NCBI GenBank assembly: GCA_943333275.1 | Contig: CALQSQ010000003.1 | Span: forward strand, 30,761-94,760 | Length of the DNA stretch: 64,000 nt | Direction of reading: 5' to 3' | Source of the DNA: Akkermansia muciniphila | GTDB lineage: Bacteria; Verrucomicrobiota; Verrucomicrobiia; Verrucomicrobiales; V1-33 | Shown: positions 57,001-64,000 of the stretch, piece after piece | Position numbering within the stretch: the stretch's first letter is position 1 | Layout of the letters: each line of letters begins with the position of its first letter | The notes under the pieces: generated by a model | Seen by the model: only the letters and a program-made list of their open reading frames with translations | The model's database searches: none | Told to the model about the DNA's origin: nothing | Program-made: the position numbers and the translations under genes

Positions 57001-58224
57001 AACCGCGCCTTCCGACGTCCTCTGCGGGATCGGGAAACCGCAGACCTCCGCGGTCTCTATGCCAAATTCCGCACCGAAGAACTCCCCCATGAAGCTGCCA
57101 TTCGCCTGCTCCTCGCCCGCGTCCTGGTCGCTCCCGCGTTTCTCTACCGTTCGGAAGCTCCGCGCCCAGGTTCCGAACAGACTCCCCTCACCGACCACGA
57201 ACTGGCCTCCCGACTCAGCTATTTTCTTTGGTCATCCCAACCGGATGCGGAACTGCGCAACCTCGCCAACCAAGGGAAACTCCGTGATCCCGGAGTCCTG
57301 GCCGCCCAGACCACCCGCATGCTGAAAGATGCCAAAGTGCGGCGCCTGTCGACGGAATTTGCCTGCTCCTGGCTGCATGTGCATGGTTTTGATTCCCTCG
57401 ATGAAAAAAGCGAACGCCATTTCCCGACTTTCAATCAGCTGCGCGCGGCAATGTATGAGGAAACGATCCTGTTCTTCACAGACTTTTTCCAAACCAACCG
57501 CTCCCTCTGGAACATCCTCGATTCCGACTACACCTTCCTCAACGAAGCCCTCGCCAATCATTACGGCATCCCCGGCGTGAGTGGAGAACAATGGCGACGC
57601 GTCGATGGACTCAAGGCGCACGGTCGCGGCGGCATTCTCGGCCAGGCCACCACGCTGGCGAAACAATCCGGTGCCTCCCGCACCAGCCCGATCCTGCGCG
57701 GCAATTGGATTGCTGAAGCGCTGCTCGGCGACAAGCTCCCCCGCCCGCCCAAGGACGTTCCGCGTCTGCCCGAGGAGGAAACCTCCGAAACACTAACCGT
57801 TCGCCAGCTCACTGAGAAACACAGCTCCGACGAACGCTGCGCGCATTGCCACGTTCGCATCGACGCCTTCGGATACTCCCTCGAGGGCTTCGACGCCATT
57901 GGTCGCAGTCGCACCGTAGATCTCGCGAACCGCCCGATCGACACCAAGGCGAAAGTTCAAGACGGCACGGAAATCCAAGGCCTGGAGGGCTTGCGGCAGT
58001 ATCTGATGACGGCTCGTCGGGATATCTTTCTGCGCCAGTTCACGCGGAAACTGCTCGGCTACTCCCTCGGACGCTCCGTGCAGCTTTCCGACGAACCTCT
58101 GCTCGCGGAGATTCGCAAGGAACTCGCCGCCCATGATTTCCAAATCGACACCGCCATCCAGCTCATCGTCCAGAGCCGCCAGTTCCAGGACATCCGCGGG
58201 CAGGATTCCACCATTGTGGATTGA
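54028..58224 (+). CDS. Large DUF1587/1595/1592/1588/1585 heme protein
   Basis: 1398 aa from the ATG at 54028 (a GTG at 54010 is the alternative). Sec signal (about 1-28). An N-terminal planctomycete-type cytochrome motif C44-LKC-H48 in CLKCHSTEKQKGD; DUF1587 around 115-180 (LRRLSNAEYTYTIRDLTG). A 700-residue stretch follows, beta-rich in part, without named domains. From about 985 to the end: DUF1595 (EFANRAFRRPLRDRETADL), DUF1592 (HELASRLSYFLWSSQPDAEL), DUF1588 (FLNEALANHYGIPGV) and DUF1585 with a second heme-type CAHCH. Followed 34 bp later by its usual partner, DUF1552. Function in this phylum unknown; length is well above typical. Confidence 0.88.
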   Translation: MICVRSSLRLAFLLGVPVLIASTPHAGAAIDFNSTIRPMLQEHCLKCHSTEKQKGDLDMEQALSESALRKFPKIWQGVLEQVSTREMPPKEKPQPTEEQRAQLLQWTQETLESLGRENAGDPGPVVLRRLSNAEYTYTIRDLTGLPELDPAKEFPVDGAAGEGFSNTGQALVMSPTLLTKYLDAAKEITSHAVFLPDGLRFSSSTTRRDWTEEILAEIRKFYGQFTAEGGSETVTQQGIALDKNKGGALPLGGYFTASLQVRDGIKSVEAAAKDRGLIAKYLHSLVDLMQSDKPSPLLDGIRKRWKTASEAEVPSLVAEIEAWQKTLWKFSSVGHIGKVGGPKAWMEPVTPLVNQQEIKLKLDAPPAGGDLVFYLAAGDAGDGNNGDFVLWQQPKLSIPGRPAVLLRDARNFISTITERRKTYFQATARVLAAAQEAAAAKGEVDQAALATKHGVDAESLQKWFSFLGIGPGGEIKLDHLTTPHEKSGEYDFVKGWSTGDLPNLMANSSDQMVKIPGDMKGHGVVVHPTPQLAVAVGWQSPVRTSLRVEGVVTDAHTSCGNGVTWAVELRHGSTRRRLAEGVTDGGKPSPFGPVQNVSVQPGDLISLIIGPRDGDHTCDLTDLELKLTSDGDKPQEWSLTGDVSSNILAGNPHADKAGHEGVWHFYSEPVSGAPTGSVIPADSVLARWKAAPEDGKKQLAEAVQQLLTSPAPPSGTPDAALFAQLTSITGPLFSGLAAGPAPAENLVPSKWGIDPKVFGSHPNGSKIDDASLCVQAPAVMEVRLPADIFAGAELTTTGALDAATGGDGSVQLQISTTKPSTAPSLKPSDAKLSKADGAWTTSNSTVTFGTPIVTRDDSAARKRLEAGFDEFRQMFPAALCYTKIVPVDEVVTLTLFHREDEPLMRLMLDDAQKAQLDRLWREQRFISQDALTLVDAFEQIWQYSSQDGPNAPNGDERLKPLGVTIKDNAAKFKQMLLDTEPRHLEAVLEFANRAFRRPLRDRETADLRGLYAKFRTEELPHEAAIRLLLARVLVAPAFLYRSEAPRPGSEQTPLTDHELASRLSYFLWSSQPDAELRNLANQGKLRDPGVLAAQTTRMLKDAKVRRLSTEFACSWLHVHGFDSLDEKSERHFPTFNQLRAAMYEETILFFTDFFQTNRSLWNILDSDYTFLNEALANHYGIPGVSGEQWRRVDGLKAHGRGGILGQATTLAKQSGASRTSPILRGNWIAEALLGDKLPRPPKDVPRLPEEETSETLTVRQLTEKHSSDERCAHCHVRIDAFGYSLEGFDAIGRSRTVDLANRPIDTKAKVQDGTEIQGLEGLRQYLMTARRDIFLRQFTRKLLGYSLGRSVQLSDEPLLAEIRKELAAHDFQIDTAIQLIVQSRQFQDIRGQDSTIVD

Positions 58225-58258
58225 GAAAATTCCAGTATAATAAAGCCACGCATCCCTT

Positions 58259-59575
58259 ATGAAACCACACCCCCGCAGTCACCAATTCTCCCGCCGACGT
58301 TTCCTCCGAGGCATGGGCGTCAGCATGGCCCTCCCCTGGATGGAATCCGTTCGCGTCTGGGGCGATGAACCCAAGTCCTCGCGCGATGCCAGCGAGGCAC
58401 CTGTGCGGCTCGCAGTGCTCTTTTCCGGCAACGGATTCCACAGCAAGGAATGGTGGGCGAAAGGCGAGGGCGCGCAGATGGAACTAGGCAAAGTGCTCAG
58501 TCCCCTGCACGACTTCCGCGAACAATTGATCTTCGTAAAAGGTCTATTTAATGCGGAGGCCATGAAGGGAAACATCCACAGCTCGCAAACCGGCAATATC
58601 CTTTCCGGAGCACCCCTCGCATCCGGCGGGGAAATCCGCTCCGGCACCAGCGTGGATCAACTCCTGGCTCAACGTTACGGCGCCTCCACCAAGGTGCCCA
58701 GCCTCGTCCTCGGCTGCGAGAAATCCAATCCCTCCGTGCACAAGAACTACTCGATGCTTTACAGCTCACACATTTCCTGGAGTTCACCCACGACTCCCAC
58801 TCCCCTGGAAATTTATCCCGCCCTGGCTTTCGATCGTTTGTTCAAAGACGAGGTTGACCGCGGCGACGCCAGTGTGCTCGATGCCGTGCTGAGCGAAGCC
58901 AACGACCTGCGCCGCAACATCAGCAACAACGACCAGCACAAACTGGATGAATACCTCGATTCCGTTCGTGACGTCGAGCTGCGCATCGCCAACGCAGGGA
59001 AAAAAGGCGAGCTCCAAGGCTGGCGCCCCACCCTCGACAAGCCCAACATGGCCCGCCCCGCCGATGGCATCCCGCAGGACATCGCCGAGCACATGCGCCT
59101 CATGTCGGATATCCTTGTGCTGGGCTTCCAGACCGACACCACCCGCATTTCCACGCTCAAGCTCAACAACGACCACTCATCCCTGCGGTTTCCGAACCTC
59201 GGCGTTGACTACATGATCCACCACCTGCTCTCACATTCGGACGGAGCCGACTGGATGAAAGTGAACACGTTCTTCGTCGAACAACTCGCCTACATCACCC
59301 GCAAAATGGCCTCAATTCAGGAAGGCAGCCGCACCCTGCTGGACAATTCGATGCTCATGTATTGCTCCAGCATGATGACCGGCAATCACAACAACGATCA
59401 GCTCCCCGTCGTCATGCTCGGCGGCGGCGGCGGACGCATCAAGGGCGGCCGTGCCCTCGACTATTCCGCAAACCCCGACCGCCAAATGTGCCGCCTCTTC
59501 CTTTCCATGATGGATAAAATGGACGTTCATCTGCCGGCGTTTGGCGATGCCAAGCAGCCGTTGGATGAGGTGTAA
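58259..59575 (+). CDS. DUF1552 protein, Tat-exported
   Basis: 438 aa. Twin-arginine signal SRRRFLRGMGVSMALP. The rest fits DUF1552: PVRLAVLFSGNGFHSKEWW, HSSQTGNILSGAPLASGG, VDQLLAQRYG, SLVLGCEKSNPSVHKNY and LPVVMLGGGGGRIKGGRAL near the end. It is 34 bp after the DUF1592-type heme protein, the standard arrangement; the pair presumably works together in the periplasm. Function not established. Confidence 0.92.
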   Translation: MKPHPRSHQFSRRRFLRGMGVSMALPWMESVRVWGDEPKSSRDASEAPVRLAVLFSGNGFHSKEWWAKGEGAQMELGKVLSPLHDFREQLIFVKGLFNAEAMKGNIHSSQTGNILSGAPLASGGEIRSGTSVDQLLAQRYGASTKVPSLVLGCEKSNPSVHKNYSMLYSSHISWSSPTTPTPLEIYPALAFDRLFKDEVDRGDASVLDAVLSEANDLRRNISNNDQHKLDEYLDSVRDVELRIANAGKKGELQGWRPTLDKPNMARPADGIPQDIAEHMRLMSDILVLGFQTDTTRISTLKLNNDHSSLRFPNLGVDYMIHHLLSHSDGADWMKVNTFFVEQLAYITRKMASIQEGSRTLLDNSMLMYCSSMMTGNHNNDQLPVVMLGGGGGRIKGGRALDYSANPDRQMCRLFLSMMDKMDVHLPAFGDAKQPLDEV

Positions 59576-59721
59576 CGCGGGTCTGCATCCGCCTCGCCCT
59601 CGTTGAAACATTGCCGCATTCTTTTCGGGAAAGCGGGAAGCTTTGACCTACTGCGGTCCGGCCTGCGGCTACCTGCGCGTAGCTCCTTGACGTGCATCGC
59701 AAAACTTCGCAGAGTCTTCCC

Positions 59722-61104
59722 ATGCACCAAAAAAATCCGTTCCTCTCCCGAAAATGGCTGCTGCTATTTGCGCTGGGAGCAGCGGGTTGCTATCACCTGG
59801 CGATGCTCTTGCAACCTGTCGCTGGCTGGCTGGTGATGGGCTATCTGGCATTGCTCTGGCAATTGCGACGGGCAGCAACTGCACGCGCGGCCTTCTATTT
59901 TGGTTGGTTGGCGGGACTTGCCATTATGGTTCCTCAGACGTGGTTTGTTTACGGCATTTTCAAATATCTTGGCATTCTCCTCTGGTTGCTGATGTCTGTT
60001 TGGCTTGGGTTGCTCGCGGCCATGTGGCAGGCGGGTGCCCGGCGGTGGGGGGACCGGGTGATGACAGTGCTGGCACCTGTTCTTATGGTGGGTGTGGAAT
60101 TTTTTCGCTCAGAAGTCTGGCCACTAAGGTTTACTTGGGACACCGCCGGTTTTGCACTTCCTGCAATCGAATGGAGATCTGCGTTCTGGGCCCTGGGCAT
60201 TTATGGCACAGGGGCACTATTGCTGGGACTCGTGGTGGTCGCGACTTCCAAACCCAGGATCGCAGTGCTTGCCTTCCTACCGTTGGGAGTTTTGTGGATG
60301 GGGAAATTATTTCCAGCATCAACCAGCTCTGCTTCTGAATCGGTGGCTGTGGCGGGTTTGCAATGGGAGGACGGCAGCAGCGAGCTTTATTTGAAATGGC
60401 TTGATGAGGCGTTGCTCAGGCATCCTGAAACCCAGTTGTTTGTTTTTAGCGAATACAGTTTTCCCGGACCACCACCACCGGAAATCACGAATTGGGCCAG
60501 AACCCACGCTCGATTCGTCATCACCTGCGGGGCGGATGTCGTGCCCGGAGCAACGTTTGATAAATATTACAACACAGCCTTCGTGATCGGTTCCGATGGA
60601 TCGCTGGTCCATCGTCAGGTCAAGGCGGTGCCCATACAATTCATGGATGATGGACTTCCGGCACCGCGGCAAGTGGTCTGGTCCAGCCCTTGGGGGAAGT
60701 TGGGAGTGTGTATCTGCTATGACATGAATTACACCCGGGTGACCGACGAACTCGTGCGCCAGGGAGCCAGGGCGCTGGTGATTCCAGCGATGGATCGCGA
60801 AGATTGGGGCGCGGCAGAACACGCACTTAGCGCACGTCTCGGAGCCACTCGCGCCGCAGAATACGGGCTGCCGGTGTTCCGTCTAGCCAGCAGTGGCATC
60901 TCACAAATCATTCAAAGCGATGGCACTGTTGCTGCTGCGGGTCCATTTCCCGGCCAGGGTGAAACGGTGGCGGGGGCATTAAAACTGGGGTCGCCGGGAC
61001 ATCTACCATTGGATCGCTGGCTTGCCTGGCCATGTGTTGTGGCGGCTGGGATCGCACTTCTCTGGCTGATGGTGGGAGATCTTCGTCGTCGCATCTTTGG
61101 ATAG
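59722..61104 (+). CDS. Apolipoprotein N-acyltransferase-like protein (Lnt family)
   Basis: 460 aa from the ATG at 59722. Five to six TM helices in the N-terminal half, a nitrilase-type periplasmic domain, then a final TM helix (about 435-452). Catalytic triad: Glu244 in VFSEYSFPG, Lys301 in RQVKAVPIQFMDDG, Cys332 in GVCICYDMNY. Lnt adds the third acyl chain to lipoproteins. The first part is less conserved than Lnt proper, so it may be a paralogue. Confidence 0.88.
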   Translation: MHQKNPFLSRKWLLLFALGAAGCYHLAMLLQPVAGWLVMGYLALLWQLRRAATARAAFYFGWLAGLAIMVPQTWFVYGIFKYLGILLWLLMSVWLGLLAAMWQAGARRWGDRVMTVLAPVLMVGVEFFRSEVWPLRFTWDTAGFALPAIEWRSAFWALGIYGTGALLLGLVVVATSKPRIAVLAFLPLGVLWMGKLFPASTSSASESVAVAGLQWEDGSSELYLKWLDEALLRHPETQLFVFSEYSFPGPPPPEITNWARTHARFVITCGADVVPGATFDKYYNTAFVIGSDGSLVHRQVKAVPIQFMDDGLPAPRQVVWSSPWGKLGVCICYDMNYTRVTDELVRQGARALVIPAMDREDWGAAEHALSARLGATRAAEYGLPVFRLASSGISQIIQSDGTVAAAGPFPGQGETVAGALKLGSPGHLPLDRWLAWPCVVAAGIALLWLMVGDLRRRIFG

Positions 61105-61120
61105 TCGTCCAGCTGCCGAC

Positions 61121-62233
61121 TTATTTCACCTGCGTGAAGGTGAGGCCAAGTTCATCCTCCAAGGCCTTGATCCTCGGGCGTTCGTCCTGAGGAAGGAAGA
61201 CCACCGAAATACCCTTTTTACCGGCCCGGGCAGTGCGGCCGCTGCGGTGCGTGTAGTATTCGGTCTGATCCGGAAGCTGATGATGAATGACGAAGGAGAG
61301 GTCAGGCACATCGATGCCGCGCGCCGCCACATCCGTGGCAATCAAAAATTGCACGCGGGACTTCTTGATGGCCCTCATCACTGTGTCCCGATCCTTCTGA
61401 ATGATGTCACCGTGCAGCACCTCCAGAGTAAATCCGCGCCCCCGCAGTTGTTCTCCCAACTGGACCGCGCCAGCCTTGGTGCGGCAAAATATGACGCCCC
61501 GATTCTGCCCCTGGCGTTTGAGGAAATCCGTAATGCGGTCTGTTTTTTCATGATTGCCGCAAATGATGAACTGGTGGGCGATGTCGCGATTCACGACGTG
61601 GGCCTTGTCGATTTTCAGCGAATACGCCTGCGCCGACATGTTATCCTTGATCAGATTCCGGATGCCCGTGGGGATGGTCGCCGAGAAGAGCCAGGTGCTG
61701 TCCCGGTCCCGGGTCAGGGAGAAAATCTCCCCAAGTTGCTCGCTGAATCCCATGCTGAGCATTTCATCCGCCTCATCTAGAATGAGCCGCTTGACGGTGG
61801 CGATACTCAGGGCCTTGCGTTTCAACAGATCAATCAGGCGCCCCGGGGTGGCAACGACGATGTGGGTGGGACGTTTCAGGGCCAGCACCTGGCGGTCAAG
61901 ATTGTCGCCGCCGGTCACCACTTCGATGAAGATTTTCTCGGTGTATTTCGTAAACCGAAACAATTGTTTCCCGATCTGCTTGGCTAGTTCCCGCGTGGGG
62001 GCGACGATGAGTCCCTGAATCTCCTTCAGCTTCGGATCGATTTTCGCCAGCAACGGCAATCCAAACGCGGCCGTCTTGCCAGTGCCCGTCTGGGCCTGGG
62101 CAATGAAGTCGCCTCCATCCGAGAGGAGAAAGGGGATGGCCTGCTCCTGAATGGGAGTTGGATGCTTAATGCCCAGCTCCTCCAAGCCCTTGATGAAGCC
62201 GTCGGAAATGCCTAGTTCTTTGAATGATTTCAA
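61121..62233 (-). CDS. DEAD-box RNA helicase (RhlE-like)
   Basis: 370 aa, minimal core without the usual long C-terminal extension. Motifs in order: Q (HPTPIQEQAIP), I (AQTGTGKTAAF), Ia (PTRELAKQIG), GG, TPGR (ATPGRLIDLL), II (LDEADEML), III (FSATIP), IV to VI (RGVIFCRTKAGA, ATDVAARGID, HRSGRTARAG). It unwinds or remodels RNA, likely in ribosome assembly or cold response. Convergent with the Lnt-like gene. Confidence 0.94.
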   Translation of the reverse strand: MKSFKELGISDGFIKGLEELGIKHPTPIQEQAIPFLLSDGGDFIAQAQTGTGKTAAFGLPLLAKIDPKLKEIQGLIVAPTRELAKQIGKQLFRFTKYTEKIFIEVVTGGDNLDRQVLALKRPTHIVVATPGRLIDLLKRKALSIATVKRLILDEADEMLSMGFSEQLGEIFSLTRDRDSTWLFSATIPTGIRNLIKDNMSAQAYSLKIDKAHVVNRDIAHQFIICGNHEKTDRITDFLKRQGQNRGVIFCRTKAGAVQLGEQLRGRGFTLEVLHGDIIQKDRDTVMRAIKKSRVQFLIATDVAARGIDVPDLSFVIHHQLPDQTEYYTHRSGRTARAGKKGISVVFLPQDERPRIKALEDELGLTFTQVK

Positions 62234-62401
62234 TGTTGTCGTGGTTTCTAGTTAATTGGGGCACCGTGCCTGCGCACCGTGGCGTGTTCAACCAGAGTTA
62301 AGGCAAATCTTTCCTCCGCCTCCCCTGCTCCCCTAAATGCGCCTGGCGGGCAGCCCGATAATTGCCTTTCCAAGCGGGCAATCCTGGATTAATTGCATTT
62401 C

Positions 62402-63121
62402 ATGATCACACGCATCCTTCTTCTCACCGTGCTCTCGGCAACGTGCGCGTTTGCCGCTTTCGAAACCTGGACCAACAAAGCCGGGCAATCCGCCAAGCTC
62501 AGCCTCGCCCGCACCCTTGATAAAGATGGGGAAGTGGCTGGGGAATTTAAGATGGAAAATGGCAAGTCCGTCACCCTGAAAGCCAGCGACCTCGATGAGG
62601 CCAGCGGCAAGCGCCTGGCGGCAGAGAATGAAAAACGTCTCGCCAAGGAAAAACCCGCCGTCGCCGCCTCGATTTTCGATAAGTTGCTGGATGGAAACCT
62701 CGTGAAACTACAGGGCAAATCGCTCAAGAAATGTGACGATGCCACCAAACCCACCAAATATTACCTTTTCTATTACACCGCCTCCTGGTGCCCGCCCTGC
62801 CACGCCTTTACCCCGACGCTGGTTTCGTTTTACGACGAAATGAAAGCGAAACACAAAACGGAGTTTGAACTGGTGCTGATCACGTCAGACAATGACGAGG
62901 CGGCCATGACGGAGTATGCTGCGGAAATGAAAATGGCCTGGCCGCAGCTCAAACTTTCCAAGACCTCCAAGTTCAAGTCGGAAGTTAATCATGGCATCAA
63001 GGGCATTCCTTCATTGGTCCTGACTGACCTTGAGGGCAAGGTTCTCCAGGGCAGTTATGACAATGGAACCTATCTCGGACCCCAGGTCGCCATGACGAAA
63101 CTTGAGGAATTGCTGAAATAA
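62402..63121 (+). CDS. Secreted SHD1-thioredoxin fusion protein
   Basis: 239 aa from the ATG at 62402, with a Sec signal (about 1-19). An SHD1-like beta unit (FETWTNKAGQSAKLSL ... VTLKASDLDEASGKRLAA, about 20-75) precedes a thioredoxin/tryparedoxin domain with active site W-C130-P-P-C133-H in YYTASWCPPCHAF and a cis-Pro in GIPSLVLTD. Likely a periplasmic disulfide reductase. Confidence 0.9.
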   Translation: MITRILLLTVLSATCAFAAFETWTNKAGQSAKLSLARTLDKDGEVAGEFKMENGKSVTLKASDLDEASGKRLAAENEKRLAKEKPAVAASIFDKLLDGNLVKLQGKSLKKCDDATKPTKYYLFYYTASWCPPCHAFTPTLVSFYDEMKAKHKTEFELVLITSDNDEAAMTEYAAEMKMAWPQLKLSKTSKFKSEVNHGIKGIPSLVLTDLEGKVLQGSYDNGTYLGPQVAMTKLEELLK

Positions 63122-63171
63122 ACCTCAGCCTCTTCCTCGATGCGGATTCCCTGGGTTGTAACCCACCTCCG

Positions 63172-63942
63172 ATGAATCACCAAAGCCTGACCGGAGCAGG
63201 CAGGGTATCGGCCCTCATCACCCATCACGGCGCAAACGTGCTTTCCTGGTGCACCGCCGATGGCGTGGAGAGATTGTTTCTCAGCCGAGCGGCTTCCATC
63301 CAATCCGGGCATGCGATTCGTGGTGGGGTTCCAATCATCTTCCCACAATTCGGGGGCACAGGCCCGCTTCGCCACGGATTCGCCCGGACGATGGATTGGA
63401 CTCTCCTCGAGGCGTCCGATGTACACGCCCGCTATCAGTTGTCTTCATCTGATGAAACTCTCCTTCGCTGGCCTCACCCGTTCCAACTTCACTTCGAAAT
63501 CCGTCTTCTCCATGAACGATTATCCATGAGTTTAGAGGTGGCAAATATCGGATCGGAACCCTTTTCCTTCACGGGGGCATTGCACACCTACCTGCGGGTA
63601 GCAAACCTTGAGACAGCCTCTGTTCTTGGTCTGCAGAATCGCCCCTTCGTCGACGAGGTTACGGAAATGCCCATGATCGATTCAGCGCCTGCCCTGAAAT
63701 TCGACGGGCTGACAGATCGTGTCTATCCGGACGCGGCTGCTCTGGAGGTTCTGGTTCACACAGGCTTAGGCGGCATCCATGTCGTCTCTGAGGGATTTAG
63801 AGATCTGGTGATTTGGAATCCCGGGCAAAAAGCAGCGGCCTCCCTCGCCGACCGTAAGCGTCACACGCAGCACCCACCGCTGGTCTCTTTAACGACGGAC
63901 CTGGCGGACACCTATCGTAATTGTCATAGGTCATCGCTATGA
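63172..63942 (+). CDS. D-hexose-6-phosphate mutarotase-like protein with altered C-terminus
   Basis: 256 aa. Aldose-1-epimerase superfamily: GANVLSWCTADG, AIRGGVPIIFPQFGGTGPLRHGFART, then FTGALHTYLRV and DLVIWNPGQKAAASLAD. In YeaD-type enzymes the next segment carries the catalytic Glu in a C-V-E motif. Here the sequence goes to RKRHTQHPPLVSLT and ends 20-odd codons later without such a Glu. Its stop overlaps the next start (ATGA at 63939). Either the family end differs or the gene has lost part of its C-terminus. Confidence 0.78.
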   Translation: MNHQSLTGAGRVSALITHHGANVLSWCTADGVERLFLSRAASIQSGHAIRGGVPIIFPQFGGTGPLRHGFARTMDWTLLEASDVHARYQLSSSDETLLRWPHPFQLHFEIRLLHERLSMSLEVANIGSEPFSFTGALHTYLRVANLETASVLGLQNRPFVDEVTEMPMIDSAPALKFDGLTDRVYPDAAALEVLVHTGLGGIHVVSEGFRDLVIWNPGQKAAASLADRKRHTQHPPLVSLTTDLADTYRNCHRSSL

Positions 63943-64000
63943 CACTTACCATCCGCCCGTGCGCAATGTCCGGGTCTTCGCTGTTCGCCTACGCTGCGGC
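63939..64000 (+). CDS. Start of a further gene (partial, possibly GNAT acetyltransferase)
   Basis: The ATG at 63939 overlaps the previous stop as ATGA. Only about 20 codons are visible (MTLTIRPCAMSGSSLF), a start like that of many GNAT N-acetyltransferases, which is too little to identify it. Confidence 0.4.
   Translation, partial: MTLTIRPCAMSGSSLFAYAA

Overview
The window looks like a chromosomal segment from a member of the phylum Verrucomicrobiota, probably class Verrucomicrobiia. The evidence is the protein-family mix. There is a DUF1501 protein, a DUF1587/1592/1588/1585 plus DUF1552 pair, and a sulfatase. There are secreted sugar-isomerase-like TIM barrels, SHD1-thioredoxin and type-3-repeat/beta-helix surface proteins, and many Sec/Tat-exported proteins. 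Start codons mostly lack Shine-Dalgarno sequences, GC is roughly 60 percent by eye, and genes form short runs on both strands. No phage, IS transposase, rRNA operon or CRISPR array was seen.

Left part (1-6110, minus strand): a five-gene respiratory operon that leaves the window at base 1. In transcription order it encodes a CcoN homologue that has lost all canonical heme and CuB histidines, a CcoO-like monoheme cytochrome with His at the usual Met-ligand position, a membrane-anchored cytochrome c, an aa3-type subunit I (CtaD) with intact metal ligands but no K-pathway lysine, and a subunit III (CtaE) with a soluble insertion of at least 250 residues after its third membrane helix. No CuA subunit lies inside the visible part. 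This hybrid is the strongest candidate for an undescribed system.

Region 6111-14957: an AT-rich gene-free stretch, then a minus-strand set of a small membrane protein, a 2111-residue exported beta-helix protein and a coupled membrane-anchored protein. Base composition drops in the 3' third of the giant gene and in the downstream gene, as expected for an exchangeable effector tail with a partner.

Region 15-27 kb: a RelE/ParE-type toxin-antitoxin pair, a remnant of a D-Ala-D-Ala dipeptidase, a DUF4375-like protein, HrpB helicase, a tannase-family esterase, a LysR regulator divergent from a DHA2-type MFS exporter, and KatG.

Region 27-47 kb: a DUF1501 protein, an SGNH hydrolase with an H-type lectin, the MsrPQ methionine-sulfoxide repair pair, a cupin, a glyoxalase-fold protein, an rRNA-type methyltransferase, a BNR-repeat protein, a sulfatase, TrpE overlapping a monoheme cytochrome, LemA with an HtpX-like protease, a TIM-barrel isomerase, a pseudopilin-like protein, a long palindromic repeat and ClpS.

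Region 47-64 kb: tRNA-Pro(UGG), an orphan histidine kinase, a DedA/VTT protein, a second exported TIM barrel, two translationally coupled helical-repeat proteins, the large DUF1592-type heme protein with its DUF1552 partner, an Lnt-like acyltransferase, a DEAD-box helicase, a thioredoxin-like protein, a hexose-6-phosphate mutarotase-like protein and the first codons of another gene. Family calls rest on reading motifs by eye; no database search was possible.
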